Source: Candidatus Melainabacteria bacterium
GTDB lineage: Bacteria > Cyanobacteriota > Vampirovibrionia > Obscuribacterales > Obscuribacteraceae
Length of the DNA: 64,000 nt
Assembly: GCA_016699165.1 (NCBI GenBank)
Contig: CP064963.1
Span: 3,720,001-3,784,000, forward strand
Direction of reading: 5' to 3'
Shown here: positions 6,950 to 15,619 of the stretch, one piece after another
Numbering within the stretch: the stretch's first letter is position 1
Layout: each line of letters starts with the position of its first letter
The notes under the pieces: generated by a model
Seen by the model: the letters and a program-made list of their open reading frames with translations, nothing else
Told to the model about the DNA's origin: nothing
The model's database searches: none
Translations under genes and position numbers: made by a program

Positions 6950-8551
6950 ATGAATGAGGTTCGTTTCAGACGATTATTATTTTTAGTCTGTTGCTGTTCA
7001 ATACTTTCGACTTCATTGCCAGTGTTTGCGGCGGGGGAGGAGGCAAATACTGAATCAATTGGGCAAGCCGAGATTGATTCAGTGGCTTTGCCAGACCGAG
7101 ATGATTCTGCAGACGCAGCCTTGAATCTAACGTATAACGAGACACCTGCCGAAAATCCTCCTGAGCTAAGGCTCAGAGACCCTTTTATCCCTAGCAGAAT
7201 CGAAGAAGTCTCAAACGAGGTTCTACAAAAAGAGCTGGAGCTTCTTGAACTAAGTACTAGGGCAAGAATCGCATCTACAGACAAGAATAGAGTCAAACCA
7301 TGGAGGACTTTTTTGTACAACTTGGGCGGATCTGGGGTGGCTACCGCCGGTCTGATTACTATCTCTTCGGAGCGCTGGCGTACATGGAAACAACCTGCTA
7401 CTGCGAATCGTGATGTCCTTTTGGCAGGTCCGGCTCTGTTATTGATTTCGCATTCAATCATAGCCGGAGGAATTGTTCTAGAGGCCTCGTTGGATCTTCT
7501 CAATGATCGTAAACTGAGAAAGAAGGGTTTGGATCCTAAGAGCACCAAACAAAAAGCAGTTTTGTTATATAAAGAAATAGACCAAAAACTTGCTCAGCGA
7601 AATCAAATCATTTCTTCAGTTGATCTGAGCTCATACAATTCAAGCACAGAGAAACAAGCGTTTGAAGCAGAGACTAAAGTATTGACTGATCTGCGCAATG
7701 CTGCTTTGTCCGAATACATGCAGACATATGCAAGATCCAAGCGACGGATAGCGGCCAGAAATATTTCTTATTTGAATGGTTTTTCTGCTGCCACTACAGG
7801 TGGTTATCTTGGATCGCTTTGTGGAATTCTGGCGGTCGCAAATAGAAAGCCTCGCACAGTGGGACCTGGAGGTATAGGATTTATTGTTTCTGGAGCTAAT
7901 ATTATGACTGGACCTATTTTGGCCAGAATGGCAGGAAACTTTTCGGCTAAACGAAGTCAGAACGAAATGAGGAGAGACTTTGGAGAGATTCCCAAAAGTA
8001 ACGTTGCAAATAGTCTAGGTCTCTTAAAGCAACTGAATGCATCGGGCAATCAGAATTTAGCCACTCGATTGTCAATTTATGAGACTGCCGGTGATTTGAT
8101 TGATAAACAAGTTCAAGCAAATGCAGTGGAGAAGAAAAAGGCAAGTAAGGAGTTTTGGGAAAGACTATTGTTTAATTCAGCTATAGGAGGAACCAAGATA
8201 GCTTGGGGTATTCAGCTTGCCAACGCGGGATTCTCTTATCATCCTGTCCCGCCTGCGCCAAGGATTACTGGACCAAAAACTCCTCTTCAAGCACTGCTTG
8301 ATACTTCGCCAAAGCCGAACAACCCAAATCAAGTCTTTGCAAGACGTGTGGCCAAGGGTGCCACCACATATATCCCTGGTACCAGTCTATGGATCTTCGA
8401 TACACTGCAAGCAAGAACTCGGGGTGAACTTGATGTCTACACGATGGGGCAGCAATTTTCACTCCCTCATCAAAAGCTTGATCAGCGTCTAAAGAAGCTT
8501 GGCGAATTGGAGTCGAGATTGCACCTAACTGGCTCGAATAGTCAAAAGTAG
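6950..8551 (+). CDS. Hypothetical envelope membrane protein, ~533 aa
   Basis: I chose the ATG at 6950 because TTGAGG lies 9 bp upstream; the earlier in-frame TTG at 6935 overlaps that RBS. The protein opens with a signal peptide or anchor (FRRLLFLVCCCSILSTSLPVFA). It has further hydrophobic pairs near residues 125-175 (GGSGVATAGLITIS, GPALLLISHSIIAGGIVL) and 275-330 (AATTGGYLGSLCGILAV, GGIGFIVSGANIMTGPIL). Helical charged segments lie between them. I do not recognise a family. It is probably an inner-membrane protein with four to five helices. It lies 11 bp after the CMD gene and is likely co-transcribed with it. Confidence 0.6.
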   Translation: MNEVRFRRLLFLVCCCSILSTSLPVFAAGEEANTESIGQAEIDSVALPDRDDSADAALNLTYNETPAENPPELRLRDPFIPSRIEEVSNEVLQKELELLELSTRARIASTDKNRVKPWRTFLYNLGGSGVATAGLITISSERWRTWKQPATANRDVLLAGPALLLISHSIIAGGIVLEASLDLLNDRKLRKKGLDPKSTKQKAVLLYKEIDQKLAQRNQIISSVDLSSYNSSTEKQAFEAETKVLTDLRNAALSEYMQTYARSKRRIAARNISYLNGFSAATTGGYLGSLCGILAVANRKPRTVGPGGIGFIVSGANIMTGPILARMAGNFSAKRSQNEMRRDFGEIPKSNVANSLGLLKQLNASGNQNLATRLSIYETAGDLIDKQVQANAVEKKKASKEFWERLLFNSAIGGTKIAWGIQLANAGFSYHPVPPAPRITGPKTPLQALLDTSPKPNNPNQVFARRVAKGATTYIPGTSLWIFDTLQARTRGELDVYTMGQQFSLPHQKLDQRLKKLGELESRLHLTGSNSQK

Positions 8552-8704
8552 TTACTTAGAAATCAGGCGCAGTATTGATCATCCATGCGGACGAGTCAGA
8601 TTGCAAAGGCAGTCATTCTATTGGATGAGGCGACTAAAATCGGATGGGATTATCCTATTTATCGCTAGTGATGCTTAGTGTACTAATTAAGAGATAAGAC
8701 AATC

Positions 8705-9043
8705 ATGCAGACATGTCAAAAATCAAATTTGAAAATAGATACTACCGATCTTTCTCAATGGAACCCTGAAGATCAACAGCAATGGGAGAGTTTTGGTAAG
8801 AAAGTCGCTTTTCGGAACTTGTGGGTATCTGTGCCGTGTCTTCTTTGTGGATTTGCAGTATGGATGTACTGGGGTGTAATTACTGTCCAGATGCTGAATC
8901 TTGGATTTCCATATACTAAGGCTCAGTTGTTCACGTTGATGGCGATTGCAGGATTGTCTGGGGCTACTTTGCGCATTCCAAGTACGTTTTTGATTAGAAT
9001 GGCCGGCGGAAGAAACACCATTTTTTTACTACTCTGCTCTTGA
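8705..9043 (+). CDS. narK: NarK nitrate/nitrite transporter, N-terminal fragment (frameshifted)
   Basis: This frame encodes the first ~110 residues of a NarK/NarU-type major facilitator. It has the family opening WNPEDQQQWESFGKKVAFRN, LWVSVPCLLCGFAVWMYWGV and the helix 2 motif GLSGATLRIPSTFLIRMAGGR. It then runs through a T7 run (9021-9027) into a stop. The next frame continues the same protein without a gap (TLLLILPAFGTGIAL). Adding one T restores a single 555-residue protein over 8705-10371. The lesion is in a homopolymer, so sequencing error, transcriptional slippage and true mutation all remain possible. Confidence 0.8.
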   Translation: MQTCQKSNLKIDTTDLSQWNPEDQQQWESFGKKVAFRNLWVSVPCLLCGFAVWMYWGVITVQMLNLGFPYTKAQLFTLMAIAGLSGATLRIPSTFLIRMAGGRNTIFLLLCS

Positions 9044-10371
9044 TTCTTCCGGCTTTTGGTACAGGAATAGCATTGTCTTCAAAGGACACGCCATTATTTG
9101 TTTTTCAACTGCTGGCGTTGCTATCTGGATTTGGTGGTGGCAATTTCGCATCCTCTATGTCAAATATAAGCTACTTTTTTCCAAAGAAAATGCAAGGTCT
9201 TTCATTGGGCTTAAATGCCGGAGTTGGAAACTTCGGAGTCACCACTATGCAAATTTTGGTACCGCTGGCGATGACATTTTCAGTTCCTGGGCAGAGTTCT
9301 ATGGTCCTTAAAACGGCAAGCGGAACGTTAGTTGGAAAGATTCCAGCAGGCACTGAAACTTTTATTCAGAACGCTGGATATGTCTGGGTTTTTATCTTGA
9401 TACCGCTTGTTTATCTTGCCTGGAAACTGATGTCTAATATCAAAGATGAGTATGTTTCGCCTGATGTCGGCACGGCTTTTGGTGCATTCGGCAAAATAGG
9501 CGGAATGCTTTCGATTGGCTTGTTAGCGTCTGGAGCCGGCTGTTTCGCTATTCTCCCTAATGCTTCCGGAGGGCTGGGCTTGAGTCAATGGATTGTTTTG
9601 CCCATTGTAATTGCCATGACTGTATCGATGTTAAAACTACTGCCGGGCAAAATTGGAGAGACATTAAAGAGGCAATACAAGATCTTTGGTAACAAGCATA
9701 CATGGGTTATGACAGTTATTTACACCATGACTTTTGGTAGTTTCATTGGGTTTGCTGCTGCTTTTCCACTGGCAATTCAAGTCATTTTTGGTTTCATGCA
9801 TGTTTCCGGTGCAGATGGTGTTTTAAATCACACGACTGCTAATCCAAATGCACCAAGCGCTCTTACTTATGCCTGGATGGGTGCATTTGTTGGCGCATTT
9901 ATTCGCCCCATCGGAGGTTGGTTGGCTGACAAATTCGGTGGCGCACTAATTACTCAAATAGTTTCAGTGGTTATGGTGGCATGCGCCATACTTGCTTCGA
10001 TATATTTGAAGCAAGCGTACCAGAGCGCAACTCCAGAGCAATTCTTCGTGCCATTTTTCTTGACTTTTCTTGCTCTATTCCTAGCGACTGGAATTGGCAA
10101 TGGCTCTACTTTCAGATCTGTGGCATTTATTTTCAACAAGGAACAAGCAGGTCCTGTTCTTGGTTGGACTTCGGCTGTTGCGGCCTATGGTGCCTGCATT
10201 ATTCCCAAGGTGATAGGAGATCAGATAGAAAACGGAACGCCCGAGGTGGCTCTCTATGGATTCGCTGCGTTCTATGCAGTTTGTGTGATTTTGAACTGGT
10301 GGTTTTATTTGAGACCAGGAGCTGAATTCAAAACCCTTAAATCAGTTGGAAATCAATGGGAAAAAGAATGA
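9040..10371 (+). CDS. narK: NarK nitrate/nitrite transporter, C-terminal fragment (frameshifted)
   Basis: The frame opens at a TTG codon without a convincing RBS, consistent with it being the downstream part of the gene at 8705. It holds the remaining ~10 membrane helices of a nitrate/nitrite porter. The first nitrate signature GGGNFASSMSNISYFFPKKMQGLSLG and the second GIGNGSTFRSVAFIF are both visible, matching the two Gly-rich signature helices of the NNP family. The protein would exchange nitrate and nitrite, or import nitrate, for NarGH. It overlaps the second narK by a 4-bp ATGA, so the two transporters are translationally coupled. Fused NarK1-NarK2 proteins occur in other denitrifiers; here they are separate. 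Confidence 0.82.
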   Translation: MILPAFGTGIALSSKDTPLFVFQLLALLSGFGGGNFASSMSNISYFFPKKMQGLSLGLNAGVGNFGVTTMQILVPLAMTFSVPGQSSMVLKTASGTLVGKIPAGTETFIQNAGYVWVFILIPLVYLAWKLMSNIKDEYVSPDVGTAFGAFGKIGGMLSIGLLASGAGCFAILPNASGGLGLSQWIVLPIVIAMTVSMLKLLPGKIGETLKRQYKIFGNKHTWVMTVIYTMTFGSFIGFAAAFPLAIQVIFGFMHVSGADGVLNHTTANPNAPSALTYAWMGAFVGAFIRPIGGWLADKFGGALITQIVSVVMVACAILASIYLKQAYQSATPEQFFVPFFLTFLALFLATGIGNGSTFRSVAFIFNKEQAGPVLGWTSAVAAYGACIIPKVIGDQIENGTPEVALYGFAAFYAVCVILNWWFYLRPGAEFKTLKSVGNQWEKE

Positions 10372-11870
10372 CCGAAAAGAGTAAAGCAGTCTCAGTCTTA
10401 ACTGTTAATACACTGTCTTTTATAGTTTGTTTCGCTTGCTGGATGCTTTATGGTGTATTGATCACATTTCTTGTCGACAATGGTGTTTTCAACTTCGACA
10501 AGTCTCAGATGGGAATATTGATTGGAACGCCGGTTTTGACCGGTTCGATCGTGCGATTGCCAGTAGGGGTATGGACCGATAGATACGGCGGAAGGATCGT
10601 TTTTTCGCTGGTGATGATTGTGTCTGCCATAGCCATGTATATGGTCTCTTATTGCAACACTTTTAACGAATTTTTGCTGGCTGGGCTTGGCTTTGGTTTA
10701 TGCGGAACCTCTTTTGCAGTCGGTATTGCTTACACTTCAATATGGTTTCCAAAAGAAAGACAAGGTACTGTGTTAGGCATTTTCGGTGCTGGAAACGCGG
10801 GAGCTGCGATCACCAGTTTTGGTGCACCACTACTTTTGAATACTCTTACAAACAACGGTCAGAATCTCGATGGGTGGAGGTCTTTGCCCAAGCTTTATGC
10901 AGGGATCTTAATTTTGACTTGCATTATATTTTGGCTTGGTTCACATCCCAAGAAGATAGAACATGGTGCCGGATTTACTTTGATGCAGCAATTGGCACCT
11001 CTAAAATATCCCAGAGTCTGGCGGTTCGGGCTTTACTACTTTTTTGTATTTGGTGGATTCGTAGCTCTTTCGCAATGGTTGATTCCGTATTACTTAAATG
11101 TATACGGAATGTCTTTGGCTACGGCTGGTTTGATGGCATCTATTTTTAGTTTACCCTCTGGAGTTATTCGAGCATTTGGCGGTTGGTTGTCTGATCTGTT
11201 TGGAGCCAGAAAAGTTATGTATTGGGTTCTTGGCTCCTGTCTTGTGGCATGTATCTTGCTTTGTGTTCCAAGAATGGACATAATGTCGCCTGGCGAAGGG
11301 GTGATGGCTATTAAGAAAGGAGTCGTCACGCGAGTTGATTCGTCGTTAATAGAAGTAGATGGCCGACAATATTTTTTGAAGACAAAAAAGGTGGACAATA
11401 TCATTACGGTGGCCAGTCAGAATGAGAGTATGTTGGTGTTGCCCACTTTTACCTTCTGGCAAGAGCCTGTGGTTCAAGTGAACGATAAGGTTCAGAAGAA
11501 ACAACTTATGGCAAGAGGTGTGACACATATTTTCTTTCAAGCAAATGTATGGATATTTACGGCTCTGGTGCTCATTGTTGGAGTTGCTACTGGAATTGGA
11601 AAATCTGCGGTATACAAGCACATACCAGATTATTTCCCAAAAGATGTTGGTGTCGTTGGTGGTATTGTGGGGGTTATCGGCGGGTTAGGTGGCTGGATTG
11701 GACCGATATTATTTGGATTTATGCTTAACTCTACAGGAATATGGACTAGTTGTTGGTTGTTTTTCACAATTGTGATCATCGTTTGCTTAGGCTGGATGCA
11801 TTTAACTATCACCCATATGATGAATCAGCAAGCTCCAGAAATTTCAAGGAATTTCGAGTCTGTAAAGTAA
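10368..11870 (+). CDS. narK: Second NarK-type nitrate/nitrite transporter with a soluble insert
   Basis: A 500-residue NNP-family major facilitator. Its helix signatures are TGSIVRLPVGVWTDRYGGR, FGLCGTSFAVGIAYTSIWFP (first nitrate motif, divergent) and GVATGIGKSAVYKHIPDYFP (second). I used the ATG at 10368, which overlaps the previous stop as ATGA; an in-frame ATG 12 bp upstream is an alternative. Residues ~300-370 form a non-membrane insert between helices 8 and 9 (GEGVMAIKKGVVTRVDSS, then VDGRQYFLKTKKVDNI), predicted to be a small beta domain. The type differs from the first narK: this one lacks the NPEDxxxW start and resembles the proton-coupled NarK1 group. The pair would allow nitrate uptake and nitrite export. 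Confidence 0.85.
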   Translation: MTEKSKAVSVLTVNTLSFIVCFACWMLYGVLITFLVDNGVFNFDKSQMGILIGTPVLTGSIVRLPVGVWTDRYGGRIVFSLVMIVSAIAMYMVSYCNTFNEFLLAGLGFGLCGTSFAVGIAYTSIWFPKERQGTVLGIFGAGNAGAAITSFGAPLLLNTLTNNGQNLDGWRSLPKLYAGILILTCIIFWLGSHPKKIEHGAGFTLMQQLAPLKYPRVWRFGLYYFFVFGGFVALSQWLIPYYLNVYGMSLATAGLMASIFSLPSGVIRAFGGWLSDLFGARKVMYWVLGSCLVACILLCVPRMDIMSPGEGVMAIKKGVVTRVDSSLIEVDGRQYFLKTKKVDNIITVASQNESMLVLPTFTFWQEPVVQVNDKVQKKQLMARGVTHIFFQANVWIFTALVLIVGVATGIGKSAVYKHIPDYFPKDVGVVGGIVGVIGGLGGWIGPILFGFMLNSTGIWTSCWLFFTIVIIVCLGWMHLTITHMMNQQAPEISRNFESVK

Positions 11871-11883
11871 AAACAAAATGAAA

Positions 11884-12756
11884 CTAGTGTTTCTTAAGCC
11901 AATCTAGGACAGATTCTATAATGTCCTTTCCTATTGATTTCGTTTCAAGTATTAGGTGTCCGCATCTGTTACAGTCGTGTACTGTCAATCTTTCATTCCT
12001 AAGGCTAGAGACAAATTGTTTATAAGATGAGTTTTTGCAGACGCCATCATTACTTCCTCGAAGAACTAAAACCGGAATATGCGAAGGAACTTCTTGAGGT
12101 TCTATTGAGCCAAGTATTTTTATGGACTCCAAGAGTTCAAGTGCATCAAGAGATTTGCGCGTCAATGGATCATCTAGGTAGTCTTTTAGGTTTTCTGGTT
12201 CAGCCTCAAGAAATTTGCAAGCAAATGGTGCGAGGTTAAGTTCTCGTTGCCGATCTAGAGCACTGCGAACAGCTTCCGATATCGCATGCGGTATCAAATC
12301 CATTGATAGTATTCTAGGTCGGATGCAGGGACTAGATAAAATCAATCCGGAGACATGCTTATTATGAGACCCCACAACGCTTCGAGCAAGGAGAGCGCCA
12401 AGGCTTTCTCCAACCAAAAAGATAGGTAAATCACCAAACTTGCCTTGCATGTGCTCGATTAATCGACTCAAGTCTTCACAACTCTTGTGGTAATCAATTC
12501 TTAAGCGATTAGGCTCTTCGCCAAAATGCGAATTCCCGAATCCTCTTAAATCAGGAGCAGCAACTAATGAACCGAACTCCGCTAAGTGTAATGCGAGTGA
12601 TTCAAAGTATTTGCCATGCATCAAAAGTCCGTGTATGAGAATCATAATTCGTTGTGTTGGCTGTTTCGAATTATTCCAAATGTTTATGTGAAGAAAACCG
12701 TCTTCTAGAGCCAGTTTCTCTTCAGTCCATTCTATTTCCACGATGTTTTTGAGCAA
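11884..12756 (-). CDS. Alpha/beta hydrolase (monoacylglycerol-lipase-like)
   Basis: A 290-residue alpha/beta hydrolase. The oxyanion region is MILIHGLLMHGKYF (about residues 38-51), followed by the strand and turn PDLRGFGNS. The nucleophile elbow is GESLG (S118). The acid is in RGSNDGVC (D237) and the His in RCGHLIL (H267), so the catalytic triad is complete. No signal peptide is present, so it acts in the cytoplasm. The pattern is closest to serine aminopeptidase S33/lysophospholipase proteins, but the substrate cannot be told. It is convergent with narK and divergent from the E2-like gene, and does not look like a member of the nitrate operons. Confidence 0.82.
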   Translation of the reverse strand: MLKNIVEIEWTEEKLALEDGFLHINIWNNSKQPTQRIMILIHGLLMHGKYFESLALHLAEFGSLVAAPDLRGFGNSHFGEEPNRLRIDYHKSCEDLSRLIEHMQGKFGDLPIFLVGESLGALLARSVVGSHNKHVSGLILSSPCIRPRILSMDLIPHAISEAVRSALDRQRELNLAPFACKFLEAEPENLKDYLDDPLTRKSLDALELLESIKILGSIEPQEVPSHIPVLVLRGSNDGVCKNSSYKQFVSSLRNERLTVHDCNRCGHLILETKSIGKDIIESVLDWLKKH

Positions 12757-12967
12757 TTCATTTCAGGAGCTAACTTGTGTTCAATACGATAATTCAGTTT
12801 ATACGATTTTTGGGTCATTGCAATTGCTCTGGGGAATGATTATTCAAATCATCCCTGGTGAGGATTCATTTAAGAATTCAAGGTTGTTTAATTTATAGGG
12901 TGATCGTGATTCTTCAGGTCACATTCCTTTTTTAAAGTAATGCGAAAATGCGAAGAAGTTAGACTTC

Positions 12968-13807
12968 ATGCTGAAAATGGAAGAACTGAACTTAAAGTCT
13001 GTCGAACAGCAAAATTGTGCTAGAGCAAAAATTGGGCGCCCGTATCATATTAGAAGACCATCTCGTTACCGACAGAATGTTTTAGATATGATTACGGTTG
13101 TTGGTGCGCAAGCGGTTACTGCTTACATTTTTGCAGACGTCGACATGTCCTTCATCGAGTCCATCCGAAGAGAGTTTGATAAAGAAGGAAGACATTTGAC
13201 TGTAACAGCTTTTGTATTAAAAGCGATTGGAATAGCACAAGAGGGACATCCAGCAAGTAGAACATTCTGTCTACCATTTGGTAGAAAGGTGACTTACAAC
13301 AATATAGTTGCAGGATTTACCGTTGAGAGAGAAGTTGATGGTGAGCCAGTTGTGTTTTTCTGTGAAGTCGAAAAACCGCAGTCGAAATCTTTGTCAGAGC
13401 TTTCAGAGGTTTTACGAAATTGCGCTGAAGACGACTTGATGAGAGAGCGCAATTTACGTCAGCAAATGATTTTTGCGCAGTTTCCATGGATGCTAAGGCG
13501 CTTGATTCTAGCGTTGGGATTATGGTTTCCTGCCCTGAGACTAATCTGCATGGGTGCTACTTTCGGATTGAGTTCTCTAGGGGCTCTGGGAGTTCGTTCA
13601 GTCTGTGGTCCTAGTGTTTGTACTTCAGTGTTTGGATTGGGAGTTGTAGAAGAAAGAGCAGTTCTTGTTAATGGAGATTACACTATTAAGCCGATGATGA
13701 CTGTTTCGCTCAGCTTCGATCAGCGTGCATTGGATTATGGTCAAGCCGTATTGTTCCTGAGTGAAGTCAAATCTTTGCTTGAAGGGAGTATGAAAGAACG
13801 GCTATAG
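12968..13807 (+). CDS. Stand-alone 2-oxoacid dehydrogenase E2-like acyltransferase domain, probably inactive
   Basis: A 279-residue protein resembling the catalytic domain of lipoyl-dependent acyltransferases, without the lipoyl and E1/E3-binding domains. Visible landmarks are HLTVTAFVLKAIGIA, GFTVEREVDGEPVV, FGLSSLGALGV and the end MTVSLSFDQRALDYGQA. In active E2 enzymes that last segment is DHRxxDG, with the His as general base. Here it reads DQRALDY (residues 251-257), so both the His and the Gly are lost. A pair of hydrophobic stretches near 175-205 may touch the membrane. It sits between the transporter genes and ric. A regulatory or CoA-binding role is possible, but unsupported. Confidence 0.72.
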   Translation: MLKMEELNLKSVEQQNCARAKIGRPYHIRRPSRYRQNVLDMITVVGAQAVTAYIFADVDMSFIESIRREFDKEGRHLTVTAFVLKAIGIAQEGHPASRTFCLPFGRKVTYNNIVAGFTVEREVDGEPVVFFCEVEKPQSKSLSELSEVLRNCAEDDLMRERNLRQQMIFAQFPWMLRRLILALGLWFPALRLICMGATFGLSSLGALGVRSVCGPSVCTSVFGLGVVEERAVLVNGDYTIKPMMTVSLSFDQRALDYGQAVLFLSEVKSLLEGSMKERL

Positions 13808-13880
13808 GTTTCTTTAGTTTAAAAAGATTTTGAGAAGTAGTTGCACATCATTGGTGGTGGCAGGGTTGAACTAATAGTGT

Positions 13881-14684
13881 TTAGGAGTTGGGTTTTCTTG
13901 CCACTAAATACATGGCTTTCAGATTTTCTTTGTATCTGTCAAAAGCTGTTTTCATGGCGAAAACGCGTTTTCTGGCAATAGTATTTGAGATAACGTTTTT
14001 TGCAAAATTAATTGCTCCTATCAGTCCTTCGTCTTGAATAATTCGAATGGGTTGGAGCAAATTCATTGGAGCATAGCCTAAATCGAGAATTTCAAAGCCA
14101 GCATTTTTCAATAGTTGGCACCAGTCAGCTGCCTTTAATGGACGCACGCCAACGTGTATGGATGACGATAGGGCTTTGACAATTTTTGTTTCCATTTCCT
14201 CTGCCGCATTGTCCGGTACTATGCAAAGCTCGTGGATTCCATAAACACCACCAGGTTTTAGTAGGCGAAATGCTTCATCAACAATCCCTTCTTTTTGTTT
14301 TTGCGAACTCATGCTCAGCATCGCTTCGCCAAACAATACAGAGCAGCAATTTGCTGAGAGATTAGTTTTGTCTGCTGTTCCGATCACTATTTGAATTCTA
14401 TCTGATTTTGGGAGGTGCACTTGCGTCCATCTTGCCGCGTTTTCGTCTCTTTCTACTCCGGTGTAGGTTTTGGGATGTAGCTTGATTATGTGTCGAGCAG
14501 TTATTCCAAGCCCTGGAGCAAACTCTAGAACGTCATCATTCTCTGTAATGTTTAAGCATCGCAAAAGATTGTGGGTCATCTCAATGCCGCCTGGTCTCAG
14601 CACGCGTTTGCCAAGACGAGCTAGAAGCCAGTGTCCGGGCAAGTGCACATCATCTAAACTGGTACCAGGTAATTCACTGCTCAT
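13881..14684 (-). CDS. Class I SAM-dependent methyltransferase
   Basis: A 267-residue protein with the methyltransferase motif I VLEFAPGLGITARHIIK (about residues 53-69), motif II GVERDENAARW and a motif IV region (VLFGEAMLSMSSQKQKEG). Motif I has FAPGLG in place of the usual LGCGxG. This matches a small group of methyltransferases in other anaerobes, but I cannot name the substrate. It begins 16 bp downstream of ric, so the two are co-transcribed. That placement suggests a link with nitrosative stress or respiratory cofactors. No membrane segment is evident apart from weak hydrophobic strands of the Rossmann fold. Confidence 0.78.
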   Translation of the reverse strand: MSSELPGTSLDDVHLPGHWLLARLGKRVLRPGGIEMTHNLLRCLNITENDDVLEFAPGLGITARHIIKLHPKTYTGVERDENAARWTQVHLPKSDRIQIVIGTADKTNLSANCCSVLFGEAMLSMSSQKQKEGIVDEAFRLLKPGGVYGIHELCIVPDNAAEEMETKIVKALSSSIHVGVRPLKAADWCQLLKNAGFEILDLGYAPMNLLQPIRIIQDEGLIGAINFAKNVISNTIARKRVFAMKTAFDRYKENLKAMYLVARKPNS

Positions 14685-14700
14685 TTTTTCTCACTCCCTT

Positions 14701-15447
14701 TTACTTCGTTGAATCTTTTTCCAATTGAATAGCTTCAGGAAATAAGATGCTATTTTCTTTATGAATGTGGATTCTTAAGTCGATGTCGAGTTGAGCTAGT
14801 CCACCAAGCAGAGCCTTCCAGCTGCCGCAAGCATGTTCTGGTGGCGAGTACTCGTTTGTGAGCTTTCGCATTTTCTGAAGCATGTGTGCGGCGTTTTCGT
14901 GCTCTAATTCCATGCATCGAATTGGATTTGCTACTGTTCCAAAGGGAGGGCTGGCAAAAAATTTCTTCTTCTCCATTTTTCTGATATATGGAAAAAGAAC
15001 CATTTCCTCTTTAGCTGTATGTTGTTCAAGTTCTTCTTTGAATTCAATAAAAACCTTCGCAACCGTTACCATTTCCGGTGCTTTCTCGCCATGTACTCTT
15101 GCGACTTTCTCGGCTAGAATGTAAAGTCTTGGAAGTTCTGTTTTCAAATATTGATGATGCGTGGACTCTATATTGTCTATTAATTCATTTAATGTCGCAT
15201 CAATCCAATTTTTTTCTATAACCGTAGTTTGCTCGTTTTCGAGCAATCGCTGTAAGACTAGAGTTAGGTCCACTCCATTTTTTATGCAAGCTTCGTTAAG
15301 AGATTGTTTGCCTCCACAACAGAAGTCAAGTCCGAATTCGTCAAAGACTGCGGCCCTGAGTGGTTTTTGTGCAACAAGACTCCCTAACGATTGATTAGAT
15401 AAATCATGATTGTTTTCAGCTTGAGATGGTTCTTTTGCAATATTCAT
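14701..15447 (-). CDS. ric: Iron-sulfur cluster repair protein Ric (ScdA/YtfE family)
   Basis: A 248-residue di-iron protein. The N-terminal ScdA_N domain carries FDEFGLDFCCGGKQSLNEAC (about residues 36-55), the family's CCxGxxxL signature. The rest is a hemerythrin-like four-helix bundle with ESTHHQYL, EELEQHTAKEEMVLFP, LEHENAAH and DIDLRIHIHKENSILFP, giving the His/Glu ligands of the Fe-O-Fe centre. Ric repairs Fe-S clusters after NO or peroxide damage. The length fits the family (220-250 residues). It is divergent from an Rrf2 regulator at 15620, with operator-like repeats between them, so regulation by NO through that protein is likely. Confidence 0.92.
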   Translation of the reverse strand: MNIAKEPSQAENNHDLSNQSLGSLVAQKPLRAAVFDEFGLDFCCGGKQSLNEACIKNGVDLTLVLQRLLENEQTTVIEKNWIDATLNELIDNIESTHHQYLKTELPRLYILAEKVARVHGEKAPEMVTVAKVFIEFKEELEQHTAKEEMVLFPYIRKMEKKKFFASPPFGTVANPIRCMELEHENAAHMLQKMRKLTNEYSPPEHACGSWKALLGGLAQLDIDLRIHIHKENSILFPEAIQLEKDSTK

Positions 15448-15497
15448 ACTTACTCCTTAAACAAAATCTACTGAGCTTAAGAAAGCTATTCTTATAT

Positions 15498-15602
15498 CGG
15501 ATAATCAGACCTAGATATCCAATTTAATGCAAAGGCGACTTGCTTGTCAATGTAATTAGAGCTATATTAAGAATTATTCTAGACATTTTTATCTGGTTAT
15601 CC
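15498..15602. promoter_or_regulatory. Divergent ric/rrf2 control region with paired GGATAA motifs
   Basis: CGGATAATCAG is read on the plus strand at 15498-15508 and TGGATAACCAG on the minus strand at 15592-15602, matching at 9 of 11 positions. They flank the gap in opposite orientation, 51 bp from the ric start and 18 bp from the rrf2 start. A related GGATAATCCC lies on the minus strand at 8646-8655 upstream of narK. An AGAAT-T-ATTCT inverted repeat sits at 15570-15580. Binding by the adjacent Rrf2 protein is inferred from position only. Confidence 0.35.
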
Positions 15603-15619
15603 ATATATTAGGGGGCGCG

